Part shown: one piece after another, positions 11,723 to 20,533 of the stretch
Numbering within the stretch: position 1 is the first letter of the stretch
Layout of the letters: every line of letters begins with the position of its first letter
Source: Streptomyces sp. NBC_00273
Lineage (GTDB): Bacteria; Actinomycetota; Actinomycetes; Streptomycetales; Streptomycetaceae
Direction: 5' to 3'
Assembly (NCBI RefSeq): GCF_036178145.1
Contig: NZ_CP108067.1
Span: forward strand, 1,736,001 to 1,800,000
DNA: 64,000 nt
Program-made: the position numbers and the translations under genes
Notes under the pieces: generated by a model
Told to the model about the DNA's origin: nothing
Database searches by the model: none
What the model saw: the letters and a program-made list of their open reading frames with translations, nothing else

Positions 11723-12480
11723 ATGAGACGGCGCAGCACGCGTCCCCGGGTACTAAGTTCCCTTGTCACCCTCGCCCTGACCGGCGTGGCGGTCACGACC
11801 GCGATGGTCCCGGCCCACGCGGTCACGGTGCCGTGCGACACCGCGGCATTGATCACCGCCATCGAGAACGCGAACGCGGGCACGGACACGGTCATCGACC
11901 TGGCGCCCTACTGCCTCTACGAGGTCACGGCTGCCTACTCGACCGACAGCGGGCTCCCGCCCATCACCAACAACACCGGCGGCGTGACCGTCAACGGCCA
12001 CCACGCGACCATCAAGCGGGTCGGCACCGCGCCCTTCCGCCTGTTCGAGGTCGGTACGGGCTTTCCGGCCCCCGTCACCCAGGGCAGTCTGACGCTCAAC
12101 GACCTGACCGTCATGAACGGTCAGCCCTCCGGCGGCCTCGGGGGCGGCGCCGTGCTGGTCAGGGAGGCAAGCACCTTCGCCGGGACCAACGTCGCCTTCC
12201 AGGGAGGAACGGCGAACCTCGGCGGCGGCATCAGGTTCCGGGCCACGAGCACCGGAACCCTGACCGACAGCCGCATCTCGGACAACCTCGCCAGCGGTGG
12301 GGCGAGCGGCGGAGGCGGGCTGCAATCTGATGGACGGGTCACCCTCACCAACACCCACGTCACCGGCAACCGTGCGCGTGTCGGCGGCGGCATCGGACAC
12401 TCACCCGGCACGCTCACCATCAACGGCGGCAGCATCAAGCACAACACCGCCTTCGACACCGGTGGCGGCATCTCCAAACG
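11723..12480 (+). pseudogene. truncated secreted right-handed beta-helix protein gene
   Basis: Starts MRRRSTRPRVLSSLVTLALTG with a signal peptide ending near AHA. It then shows beta-helix rungs typical of polymorphic-repeat secreted proteins: LTLNDLTVMNGQPSGGLGGG, then GTNVAFQGGTANLGGGIRF, TDSRISDNLAS, TNTHVTGNRARVGGGI and INGGSIKHNTAFDTGGGI. At about 12478 the beta-helix sequence stops abruptly. The frame continues into Arg/Pro/Ala-rich, non-protein-like sequence that overlaps the TetR gene in another frame. I read this as a 3' deletion joining the helix gene to unrelated DNA. It may still be translated as a longer chimera (to 13384), but the C-terminal part looks random. Confidence 0.7.
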
Positions 12481-12674
12481 GGCGCGCCAGGCGGCTCCCC
12501 GGGACGGTCGCGCTCCGCCACCCGTACGGTCGGCACGTGGAAGGCGACGACGCGCCCGGAACCGTTCCGTCGCCCCCGCACGACCCGCTCCCGGAGGAGC
12601 GTCCGCGCGCCGCCAGGGGGAGTTGCTCCTGCTGGTTTGCGACAATGACACCCTGCGAAGTGGGGAGGGGCGCC

Positions 12675-13328
12675 GTGAACCAGTCGGCCCGACGGCCGCG
12701 GTCCGAAGACCGTGCCACGGACGGTCGCGCCCCGGACGGTCGCGCCGAGCGCGGCCGCCAGTCCCGGGTGAAGATCGCCGAGGCCGTACTGTCCCTGCTC
12801 GACGAGGGGGAATCCAGCTTTCCCGCAGAGCGGGTCGCCGAGCGTGCGGGCGTGTCCCGGCGCCTCGTGTTCCACCACTTCGCCGACATGTCCGAACTGG
12901 TGGAGACGGCCATCACCCGCCGACTGGAGCAGCTGATCGAGCAGATCAGGCCGCTTCCGACCGCCGGGCCGCGCGATACCCGGGTAGCGGCCCTGACGGA
13001 ACAGCGGGCCCGCATCCTGGAGTGGATCACGCCGGCCCAGCTGACCCTGATGCGCCTGGAAACCCCGGGGGGCCGCGTTGCCGAGGTCACGCGCGAGGTG
13101 CTGGACCTGGCCCGGGCGCGACTGGCGGAGATCTTCGCGGAGGAACTCGAGCACCTGCCCGCCGCACGCAGGGCCGAAGTGCTCTACGGGCTGGACGCGG
13201 TGACGACCTGGGGCGCCTGGTACCACTGGCGCAGCAGTGGCCTGAGTGCCGAGGCTGCTGCCAGCACCATGGAGACGGCCGTACACGCCCTGCTCGCCAC
13301 CACCGACCGGCCCGGGACGGGCTCCTAG
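12675..13328 (+). CDS. TetR-family transcriptional regulator
   Basis: 217 residues. The N-terminal helix-turn-helix is clear (SRVKIAEAVLSLLDEGESSF, then PAERVAERAGVSRRLVFHHF, about residues 34-75), followed by a ligand-binding helical domain with WGAWYHWRSSGLSAEAAAS near the end. A GTG start is chosen because GGGGAGGGG sits just upstream; an in-frame ATG nine codons earlier lacks a good site. The first 30 residues are Arg/Asp-rich. The gene lies directly after the truncated beta-helix gene, whose open frame overlaps it. Targets are unknown. Confidence 0.85.
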   Translation: MNQSARRPRSEDRATDGRAPDGRAERGRQSRVKIAEAVLSLLDEGESSFPAERVAERAGVSRRLVFHHFADMSELVETAITRRLEQLIEQIRPLPTAGPRDTRVAALTEQRARILEWITPAQLTLMRLETPGGRVAEVTREVLDLARARLAEIFAEELEHLPAARRAEVLYGLDAVTTWGAWYHWRSSGLSAEAAASTMETAVHALLATTDRPGTGS

Positions 13329-13669
13329 AGGAGCGCGCACGGCGTACCGGCCCGCGGCGATCGACGGGCTGGAGCGGTTCCTGACGGCGACACGGCGCCA
13401 GAACTTCCTCACGCCGCCGCGTCGCCACCGGGCGTTCCCCCTCGTCGAATTCCTCTGAGCACCTATCTGTGACCCGTTCACGACAACCGGACAGGGAGTC
13501 TTCATCAGCGCCGTGCAACGCGGAGAGGGGTTCATGGCATCTGGGCATGCCAGAGATGTGGATCAGCCCGGAAGAACGGCCATCACGCACGTGGGGGCTG
13601 GTGGGAGCGCACCTCCGGTTGAGGGTGGAAGTGATCCGGGCCGGTGACGCCGGCTCAGGCTGCGACGAA
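13329..13669. other. gap after the TetR gene, probably decayed DNA
   Basis: An open frame gives a protein-like tail, AIDGLERFLTATRRQNFLTP (ending at 13458), which may be the end of a lost gene. The rest has no recognisable content. It borders the decayed transposase. Confidence 0.35.
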
Positions 13670-13915
13670 GGCCTCGGGGTGCCCAAGTGACGAGCTGGCC
13701 AGCGTAGGCGGAGTCGGCCCGGACAACGGTGATCTCAGGGTGCATGAGCCGGAGACGGAAGAGGACTTCCTTGGCTGCGCCGCAGTCGGTCGTGCCGGTT
13801 GGGGTGACCATGACGAGCAGCGGGAGCCCCCGCGCGTCCACGACGATGTGCCGTGTGCGGCCATTGGCCTTCTTCGCCAACCACGGCCGGATTGACGTCG
13901 ATCGCCGCCCCAGCA
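13670..13915 (-). pseudogene. decayed IS5-type transposase fragment
   Basis: The minus frame reads WLAKKANGRTRHIVVDARGL, then PLLVMVTPTGTTDCGAAKEV, LFRLRLMHPEITVVRADSAY and AGQLVTWA. This is the central DDE-domain part of IS5/IS1182-like transposases (the HIVVD Asp and the VxADSAYAG Asp are visible). There is no start, the N-terminal part is in other frames or missing, and the sequence breaks off after VTWA. No inverted terminal repeats were identified. It marks a past insertion in this gene-poor stretch. Confidence 0.7.
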
Positions 13916-13999
13916 GCTTTGCCTGCCCGGCGGAAGCGTTGAACGGCAAGCTGAGGCCCGACTCGCGACCGAGGACGACCGAGGGCGATCCCGGCGGTA

Positions 14000-14458
14000 C
14001 TACGCGCGCACGGCCCGCTCGCCCCGACCCCCGGTACCGTGCGACAACCAGTCGTGCAGGGCGGGACCACCGACGGCCACCAGGACGAACAGGAACCCGG
14101 CAGTGATCAGGGCCGGTTCGGGGAACCACAGGCCCACGAGCCAGTCGACGAGCAGGGCCACGGCCACGAGGAGCACCTTCGCCGCCACCAGGCCGAAGAA
14201 CAGACCGCGGTCGACCGGGGTCCTCCCGGCGCGGGCGAGACGGCGACCGACGAAGCGTCCGGCCACGCTGACGCAGAGCACCACCACGAGAACGCGCAGT
14301 GCGTGCTCCCACGCGGGCATGTCTGCGCCGAAGGCCCAGATGCCGCCCACGGCCGCGCCCGCGGCGGCGTAGGCGAGCATGCGCGCGGGCGGGGCCGACC
14401 GCCTACGCGGCCCGGTTCGGCTCGGCCGGGAACACGTTGGGGCGCTGTAGACGGACAT
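14000..14458 (-). CDS. membrane protein of unknown function (four predicted helices)
   Basis: 152 residues. Four hydrophobic segments are seen at about 28-47, 52-72, 84-108 and 112-130 (for example LRVLVVVLCVSVAGRFVG and FFGLVAAKVLLVAVALLVDW). The N-terminus is Ser/Pro/Arg-rich and cytoplasmic by charge; the C-terminus is short and polar. AAAGGCG precedes the ATG. No family is recognised. The upstream region (14459-14530) is AT-richer than its surroundings and has an imperfect palindrome, CACTCCGAGTG (14518-14528), which may belong to its promoter. Confidence 0.65.
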   Translation of the reverse strand: MSVYSAPTCSRPSRTGPRRRSAPPARMLAYAAAGAAVGGIWAFGADMPAWEHALRVLVVVLCVSVAGRFVGRRLARAGRTPVDRGLFFGLVAAKVLLVAVALLVDWLVGLWFPEPALITAGFLFVLVAVGGPALHDWLSHGTGGRGERAVRA

Positions 14459-14678
14459 GTCTCGCCTTTCGTGACGGAGAGCAAGAAGTAGCTACAAGTA
14501 CACACAAAACAACTTGCACTCCGAGTGTCATATCTTCGGGCGTGGATCGTCAAGCCCCGGCCCCGGCGACGCGGCCGGAGCCAAGCGGTGACCCGGTCGG
14601 GTGGCACCGCCGTCCCGTAAGGGCTCTGCGGCGGAAAGTCCCTGGTAGAGCTGGTGCACGGCGCCACAGCTACGGACG

Positions 14679-14975
14679 TTGGAGGCCCAGGAATGGGACG
14701 CCTGGTGCAGGACCCCGGAGCGGGCCTTCGCTGGCCCGCCCACGCCCCCGGAGCCGCGCGCACTGCGGGAGGGCCTCACCGAACACGACCGGTTCGTCAG
14801 CGCCCGGGGCGGCGCCCCGTGCGCGGGTACCGCCGGAGCCTCCTCGCTGCGCCTGTCGGTACCGGGCGCGGCCCTGGTCGACACGGCCGGGGTGACGATG
14901 GCGAGCATAGCCGCCACGCACCGTAGTCGGGGGCCGATGACGGCGACGATGCGGCACCAGCGGTACGCCGATCCG
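14679..14975 (+). pseudogene. N-terminal remnant of an Eis-like GNAT acetyltransferase
   Basis: The frame reads QEWDAWCRTPERAFAGPPTP, then REGLTEHDRFVSARGGAPCAGTAG in part, LSVPGAALVDTAGVTMASIA and ATHRSRGPMTATMRHQ. This follows the start of Eis-type N-acetyltransferases, including the AGVT strand and the R/Q-x-x-G acetyl-CoA loop (here THRSRGPMT, normally RRRG). After MRHQ the resemblance is lost and the rest of the frame to 15209 is unstructured, so the catalytic C-terminal half is gone. There is no ATG; only a TTG could start it. Confidence 0.6.
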
Positions 14976-15377
14976 CTGTCCGCGCTGGCGGCCCGCGCAG
15001 CGGAGTACGCGGACCAGGTGGCCGACCGCCCGTGCATGCCGGCCCGCCCGCCGGGGTCGGAGCGCCCGGCCGTTCTGGTACCCGAGGGCGGCGGCCGCGA
15101 CGGCGACTCACCGCTCCGTACGTCGACGCTCGGGGCGCAGAACCGCCCGGTACGGGGGCCGGGCCGGCCGGAAAAGGTGCCCGACTTTGCTGGATACGGC
15201 CTATGGTGATCACCACCTCCGGACGCGGGGCCCGTGCTGCGCGTCCGCCGTGCATGCTCCTTCTCCGTCCCCGGCGGCGCCCGGCCCTTCACTTCGCACG
15301 GCCCGGTCGTCCACGTGCACATCTCCAGGGGTGAGAGGAGAGGGGCGCGAACGACCCATCACACCAAAGGCACCCCC
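14976..15377. other. 400-base gap before the SDR gene
   Basis: No gene is supported. It contains the meaningless continuation of the acetyltransferase frame and the presumed promoter and leader of the SDR-like gene (AAAGG lies just before its ATG). The stretch GACTTTGCTGGATACGGCCT at about 15182 has spacing compatible with a weak promoter, but this is uncertain. Confidence 0.3.
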
Positions 15378-16886
15378 ATGGACAGTGAGCGCATACAGAG
15401 CTGCCTGGACCTGATCCACCAGGCACGACAGCTACCCGTCGACGATGCTCAGCGCCGCCTGCTGGAACAGGCAGCCGGTGAACTCGTCCGCGACGGCCGC
15501 CTTCGACGCCGTGCCGAGGCACGCGCGGAGCGGGCCGCGGCCGATGCGAAGCTGCTCGCCGCCACCGCGATGGGCGCCCGCGACCGCGTCATGGACGCCG
15601 CTCTGCCCGCCCCGGCCCCGCCGGAGCGGGGCCTGACGGTGCGCGAATACGTTCAGCTGCGCCCCGGTCCGGCCGCGGCGCGGCCGCTGCCGGACCGTAC
15701 GCCGGACAGCCCCGGGCCGTCACGGCTGCTGAACCGTCCCCAGCGCTGCTACGTCTGCAAGAACCACTACCGGCACGTCCACGACTTCTACCACCTGCTG
15801 TGTCCCGAATGCGCCCGCGAGAACCTCGCCCGCCGCACCGCCCGCACCGACCTCACCGGCCGGCGGGCGCTGCTGACGGGCGGCCGCGTCAAGATCGGCT
15901 ATCAGGTCGCGCTGATGCTCCTCCGGGACGGCGCCGAGCTCACCGTGACCAGTCGCTTCCCGCAGGACACGCTGCGCCGGTTCGCGGCGGCCCCCGGCGC
16001 CGCGGGCTGGTGGCACCGGCTGCGGATCGCCGCCCTGGACCTGCGCGATCCCCGGCAGGTCCTCGCCTTCACGGACCACGTGCTCGGCCAGGGGCTCCCC
16101 CTGGACGTTCTGATCAACAATGCGGCCCAAACCCTGCGCCGCTCTCCCGAGGCGTACACCGCGCTGTCCGCCGCCGAACCCGCGCCGACCCCCGCGTCAC
16201 TCGCCGCGCCACCGATCTGGACCGCTCCGGGATTCTCCGTACCCGGCCCGCGCACCGCACCCCTGCCGTGGACGGCGGAGCTCGCCCCGCGGTTCCGGTC
16301 GTCCCACGCCCTGGCCGGTGGCACGCACACGGGTGACGCCCCGGTGGCCACCCCACTGCCTCGGGAGGCGGTCGACGAGGCGGGTCTGCTGCCCGAGACG
16401 GCCGCGGCCAACTCCTGGACCCTACGTCTGGGCCAGATCGACCCGACCGAGCTGCTGGAGGTCCAGCTGGTCAATGCCGTCGCGCCGTTCCTGCTCGCCG
16501 ACCGCCTGCTGCCCCTTCTCGACGCTTCCCCGCACCCCGACCGCTACCTCATCAACGTCTCGGCGGTCGAAGGCCAGTTCACCGTGCGCAACAAGACCAG
16601 CGACCATCCGCACACGAACATGGCCAAAGCCGCCCTGAACATGCTCACCCGCACCAGCGCCGCCGACCTGGCCACCCGCGGCATCCACACCTGCAGCGTC
16701 GACACCGGCTGGGTCACCGACGAGAAGCCCCTCCCCGCCCGGGAGCGGCACGCCGCCACCGGTTGGCGCCCGCCGCTGGACGTCGTCGACGGCGCCGCCC
16801 GCATCTACCACCCCATCGTGCAAGGGCAGGCCGGCGCACCCGTCCACGGCGTCCTCCTGAAGGACTACCAGCAGGTCCCGTGGTGA
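15378..16886 (+). CDS. SDR-type oxidoreductase with an N-terminal extension and zinc-finger motif
   Basis: 502 residues. The first 110 are helical and basic (LVRDGRLRRRAEARAERAAA). A CxxC-14-CxxC motif follows (Cys124/127 in CYVCKNHY, Cys142/145 in LLCPEC), then a Rossmann domain from about 160: ALLTGGRVKIGYQVALMLL (nucleotide loop), NNAAQT near 247 and INVSAVEG with a candidate catalytic Ser near 395. The usual Tyr-x-x-x-Lys is not intact: the Lys is in HTNMAKAALNML (about 417), but Thr stands where Tyr is expected. An insertion of about 90 residues follows NNAAQT. The family is SDR-like; activity without the Tyr is doubtful or altered, and a regulatory or binding role is possible. The ATG is preceded by AAAGG. 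Confidence 0.85.
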   Translation: MDSERIQSCLDLIHQARQLPVDDAQRRLLEQAAGELVRDGRLRRRAEARAERAAADAKLLAATAMGARDRVMDAALPAPAPPERGLTVREYVQLRPGPAAARPLPDRTPDSPGPSRLLNRPQRCYVCKNHYRHVHDFYHLLCPECARENLARRTARTDLTGRRALLTGGRVKIGYQVALMLLRDGAELTVTSRFPQDTLRRFAAAPGAAGWWHRLRIAALDLRDPRQVLAFTDHVLGQGLPLDVLINNAAQTLRRSPEAYTALSAAEPAPTPASLAAPPIWTAPGFSVPGPRTAPLPWTAELAPRFRSSHALAGGTHTGDAPVATPLPREAVDEAGLLPETAAANSWTLRLGQIDPTELLEVQLVNAVAPFLLADRLLPLLDASPHPDRYLINVSAVEGQFTVRNKTSDHPHTNMAKAALNMLTRTSAADLATRGIHTCSVDTGWVTDEKPLPARERHAATGWRPPLDVVDGAARIYHPIVQGQAGAPVHGVLLKDYQQVPW

Positions 16887-16979
16887 TTCCCCCCGGCATC
16901 CGCGGTGGATCCCCGGTCGGACTCGCGTGCCGACGGAGCCCCTGCCGACGGGGCCGGCTCGGCTTCGACTCCCCCGGTG

Positions 16980-19460
16980 TCACCTGTTGAGCGCAGGGTC
17001 CACCAGCGCCGCGGAGTACCCCTGCGCCGCTGCGGCGAGGGGGAACTCCGTCCAGACGGTCTTGCCGTCCCGGGTGTAGCGGGCGCCCCATCGTTCGGTG
17101 AGCTGGGCCACGAGGAAGAGACCTCGCCCGCCCTCATCGGTGGTCCGCGCCCGCCGCAGGTGGGGAGCGGTGCTGCTGCTGTCGGAGACCTCGCAGATCA
17201 GGCTGCGGTCGCGGATGAGCCGCAAGGTGACCGGCGCGCCACCTCCGTACCGGTAGGCGTTGGTGACCAGTTCGCTGACGACCAGTTCGGCGGTGAAGGC
17301 CAGCTCTTCCAGGCCCCACCCGGTCAGCGTGGTCTCCGTCAGGTGCCGAGCACGGGCGGCGGCGGTCGGCTCCGCGGGGAGTTCCCAGGAGGCGACCTGC
17401 TCCGGCGCCAAGACGCGGGTGCGGGCGAGGAGCAGTGCTACGTCATCCGGTGGGTGCTCCGGCAGCAGGGCGTTCTGCACTGCCGCGCAGGTCTGCTCCA
17501 GCGAGCTGCCGGGCCGCGACAGGGCTGCTCGTAGCCGCTCGAGTCCCTCGTCGAGGTCGAGGCCACGGGCCTTGATCAGGCCGTTCGTGTACAGCGCCAG
17601 GAGACTTCCCTCGGCGAGTTCCAATTCGACGGACTCGAAGGGGAGTCCGCCCAGGCCCAGCGGCGGCCCCTCGGGAAGGTCGGGCAGGCTGACCGTGCCG
17701 TCGGAGGTCACCACTGCGGGGGGCAGGTGGCCCGCCCGGGCCAGGGTGCAGCGCCGGGAGGTGGGATCGTAGACCGCGTAGAGGCACGTCGCGCCGACGA
17801 TCTGCTGGCCCCGCGGACGTCCGACGGCGGGTTCCTGCTCGTCCGCCAGGCGGTTGACCAGGTCGTCCAGGTGGGAGAGGACCTCGTCCGGAGCGTAGTC
17901 GAGGCTGGCCAGGGTGTGCACGGCCGTGCGCAGGCGGCCCATGGTGGCCGCGGCGTGCAGACCATGGCCGACGACGTCGCCCACGACGAGGGCGACGCGC
18001 GCTCCGGAGAGGGGAATGACGTCGAACCAGTCGCCACCGACACCGGTGGCGGGATCGGCCGGCAGATAGAGGTGCGCGACCTCGACCGCGCTGTATTCGG
18101 GCAGTTCCTGCGGCAGCAGGCTGCGCTGCAAGGTCAACGCGGCTTGCTGCTGCTGGGTGTAGCGGCGGGCGTTGTCGATGCACAGGGCGGCCCGCGCGGC
18201 GAATTCCTCGGCGAGCGTGAGGTCGTCCTCCTCGAACGGTTCGGGCCGCCTGGCCCGCCACAGGCTGAGCAGGCCGAGGAGCAGGCCGCGGGCCGTCAGC
18301 GGTACGACGATCAGCGAGTGGGCGTCCAGGTCGAGGGCGCGCCGGCTGCGCTCCGGATCCTGGAAGTACCAGCCGGGGCTGCTGCGGAGCACGGGTTCGA
18401 GGATGGGCTGCTGTTCGGCGAGGCACCTGGCGTGCGGGGTTCGCGGGTCGAAGCGGAAGACCTCTCCGGCGGGGTACATCACCTGGAGCGCCTCCGGCAC
18501 GACCGAGTGGACGGCCATTCTGCGGACCCGCCCGCCCGCCTCCTCGGCGGCTTCGTCGCCTCGGGCCACCGACTCCAGCAGATCCACCGAGACGGCGTCC
18601 GCGAGGTCGGGGACGGCGACGCCGGCCAGCTCCCGGGTGGTCTGCCCGAGATCCAGCGTGGTCCCGATGCTGATGCTCGCCCGGTTGAGCAGGGCGAGCC
18701 GCTGCCTGGCCCGGTAGCGGTCGGTGACGTCCTCCACCAGTTGGGTGACTCCGAGGATCCCGCCGGAGGGGTCCTCCATCCGAAACGCCGAGACCGAGAC
18801 CACCCGCTCGCGGTCGGGGTCGCTCCTCAGGCGACAGGGCTGCTCGGTGAAGATCAGGGGGGCGCCCGTCTCCAGCACCCGGCGCAGCCGCGTTTCGATG
18901 GTCTTCAGGTCCGGACCGATGAGGAAGTCGCCGATGCGCCGGCTCCGGATCTCCGCGGCGGAGAGTTGCGTGAACCGGGCCAGCGCCCGGTTGATCCGCA
19001 GGATGCTCAGGTCGGGGGCGTGGACGGACAGACCGATCGGGGAGCGCCGGAACAGACCGTCCAGGACCGACCGGTCCGTCTCCCACCGGAGGACCTCCTC
19101 CGCCGGGGCGACGACGAGGAACCACTCGCGGGCCGCGCCGGCGCGGATGACGGCGCGGGCGCGGAAGCCCAGCTCCACCCGTCGCCCGCTGCGGTGCAGG
19201 ACGGGCAGGACGCCGGACCAGCCCCGGTCGCGCTCGCACGCGGCCACTGCGTTCCGCACCGTCTCACGATCACGGGGGTCAAGCAGGAACTCGGCGGCCG
19301 TGCGGCCCAGCACCTCGTCGGGCGGGTAGCCGAGGTGCTCCTGTGCCCGCTCGCTCCAGCCGACGACCCTGCCATGGGCGTCCAGTACCGCCGAGGCCGA
19401 GTTGTGCAGCGCGAACGGGTCCTCGGGCACCTCGCCCGATCCCGGCGCCGGTGCGTCCAT
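16980..19460 (-). CDS. PAS-PAS-GAF SpoIIE-type serine phosphatase with ATPase domain
   Basis: 826 residues. The order is PAS (about 18-130, ASAVLDAHGRVVGWSERAQE), a second PAS (about 140-250), GAF (about 270-430), PP2C/SpoIIE phosphatase (about 455-660: VGGDWFDVIPLSGARVALVV, then GDVVGHGLHAAATMGRLR, with metal-binding Asp residues) and a C-terminal HATPase_c domain (about 690-800: VSELVTNAYRYGGG, DEGGRGLFLV). Such proteins control anti-sigma/STAS partner switches in actinobacteria: the phosphatase acts on an antagonist and the ATPase acts like RsbW. No sigma factor is adjacent; the STAS protein at 37.4 kb is a possible but unproved partner. The ATG at 19460 follows AAGGGTGG; the upstream open frame is not protein-like. 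Confidence 0.92.
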   Translation of the reverse strand: MDAPAPGSGEVPEDPFALHNSASAVLDAHGRVVGWSERAQEHLGYPPDEVLGRTAAEFLLDPRDRETVRNAVAACERDRGWSGVLPVLHRSGRRVELGFRARAVIRAGAAREWFLVVAPAEEVLRWETDRSVLDGLFRRSPIGLSVHAPDLSILRINRALARFTQLSAAEIRSRRIGDFLIGPDLKTIETRLRRVLETGAPLIFTEQPCRLRSDPDRERVVSVSAFRMEDPSGGILGVTQLVEDVTDRYRARQRLALLNRASISIGTTLDLGQTTRELAGVAVPDLADAVSVDLLESVARGDEAAEEAGGRVRRMAVHSVVPEALQVMYPAGEVFRFDPRTPHARCLAEQQPILEPVLRSSPGWYFQDPERSRRALDLDAHSLIVVPLTARGLLLGLLSLWRARRPEPFEEDDLTLAEEFAARAALCIDNARRYTQQQQAALTLQRSLLPQELPEYSAVEVAHLYLPADPATGVGGDWFDVIPLSGARVALVVGDVVGHGLHAAATMGRLRTAVHTLASLDYAPDEVLSHLDDLVNRLADEQEPAVGRPRGQQIVGATCLYAVYDPTSRRCTLARAGHLPPAVVTSDGTVSLPDLPEGPPLGLGGLPFESVELELAEGSLLALYTNGLIKARGLDLDEGLERLRAALSRPGSSLEQTCAAVQNALLPEHPPDDVALLLARTRVLAPEQVASWELPAEPTAAARARHLTETTLTGWGLEELAFTAELVVSELVTNAYRYGGGAPVTLRLIRDRSLICEVSDSSSTAPHLRRARTTDEGGRGLFLVAQLTERWGARYTRDGKTVWTEFPLAAAAQGYSAALVDPALNR

Positions 19461-19691
19461 CGCTGCCACCCTTCGATCTGCCGAACGGACCGCACAGAGG
19501 GCATTGCCGCAGCGACTGCCCAGAGTGATCGCAGACCAAGGGCTGAGCAGTCGGCCCACCTTCAGTATCGCCGCGCCGCTGCACGTCGGCAGCAGGTCGA
19601 TCGGCGTGCACCCCGGGGTTCGCCGGGCCCCACCCGCCCGGACCCGGTCGAGGCGCGGATGCGACCCACCGGCACGGGGGATCCTGACGAC

Positions 19692-20159
19692 ATGAACGCC
19701 GCCCTCACGAGCCTCGTCGCCGTGTTCGCAACGCTGGCAGGGTCCACCCTGACCTTCTTGTTCCAGCGGCACATCGCCCGGCAGGCGGAACGGTTCGCCC
19801 GGGATCAACAGGTGTGGCACGAACGGATCAGCGCTTACAGCGCTTTCGCGGCGGCACTCACCGACTTCCGCCGGAGCCAGAACGACCGCTGGCACTTGGA
19901 GCGGGCCGACCCGGACAGCCCTCGGTTCATCAGTGCGCGCGAAGCGTCCTACCAGCGACGGGCGGATTCCACAGCAGCGCTCTGCCGAGTTCGCCTCATG
20001 TGCGGCGATTCCGTCTTGATCGAGTTGGCCCAGGAGGCCCTCGATGCCACGACCGAGATCCATGCGGCACGGGACGAACAGGACCGCGCGGGGCGGGGCG
20101 AGACGGCGCGTCTTGCGCTGGAGAGGTTCCTGACCAGCGCCTCACCGCAGGCCCGCTGA
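19692..20159 (+). CDS. small membrane-anchored protein of unknown function
   Basis: 155 residues. One N-terminal hydrophobic segment (about 5-25, LTSLVAVFATLAGSTLTFLF) is followed by a charged helical domain (ARQAERFARDQQVWHERISA, then YSAFAAALTDFRRSQNDRW). It is probably anchored with the helical part in the cytoplasm. Proteins of this pattern are common in Streptomyces but unassigned. It diverges from the SpoIIE-type gene and ends at a shared hairpin terminator. The ribosome binding site is weak (GGGGG 12 bases upstream). Confidence 0.7.
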   Translation: MNAALTSLVAVFATLAGSTLTFLFQRHIARQAERFARDQQVWHERISAYSAFAAALTDFRRSQNDRWHLERADPDSPRFISAREASYQRRADSTAALCRVRLMCGDSVLIELAQEALDATTEIHAARDEQDRAGRGETARLALERFLTSASPQAR

Positions 20160-20196
20160 CCGCACGGCACAGGGGGCGCGCACCATCGATCCGACC

Positions 20197-20223
20197 CCGG
20201 GGACAGCCACGGGCTGTCCCCGG
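20197..20223. terminator. bidirectional hairpin terminator
   Basis: Perfect 12-base arms CCGGGGACAGCC and GGCTGTCCCCGG with the loop ACG. It lies between two convergent genes (stops at 20159 and 20258), so it can serve both strands. Confidence 0.85.
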
Positions 20224-20257
20224 ACGGCCTGGGACTTCCTCAGGGCGAAACCCGCCG

Positions 20258-20533
20258 TCAGCCCTGGGGGCCGGCGGGCTTGGCGTCCTTGGACAGCGGC
20301 ACCTCTCCGGTGTTGTCGACGTGGCGGGCGGCGACCCACACGGCCTGGTCGCGCAGCAAGTACCAGATGCTGTTGCCGTCGATGGTCTGCGCGTTCACCT
20401 TGCTGTGCAGACCGACCTGGGCGCCGTGGCTCAGGTTGCCGACGAGGGAGGAGTCGGTACTCGGATACCTCCGCAGGTTGACGCCGCTACTGCTGACGAC
20501 CGTGCCGAACGGCTGGGCTGGACTGGGCATCAT
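20258..20533 (-). CDS. small SH3-like (SH3b) domain protein
   Basis: 91 residues, almost entirely one bacterial SH3 domain: GVNLRRYPSTDSSLVGNLSH, then GAQVGLHSKVNAQTIDGNSI and WYLLRDQAVWVAARHVDNTG. Most SH3b domains act at the cell wall, but no signal peptide is present. It may work in the cytoplasm or be exported another way. Two ATGs are adjacent (20533 and 20530); GGAGG is better spaced for the second. It stands alone. Confidence 0.75.
   Translation of the reverse strand: MMPSPAQPFGTVVSSSGVNLRRYPSTDSSLVGNLSHGAQVGLHSKVNAQTIDGNSIWYLLRDQAVWVAARHVDNTGEVPLSKDAKPAGPQG

Noticed and set aside
9814..11895. Long minus-strand frame (693 residues) opposite the propeller gene
   Set aside because: It runs through the 36-base repeat and gives Gln/Ala/Gly-rich non-protein-like sequence; the plus frame has a signal peptide and propeller motifs.
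13246..13458. 70-residue frame after the TetR gene
   Set aside because: Its first half overlaps the TetR gene in another frame; only the tail looks protein-like, so it is noted as possible debris, not a gene.
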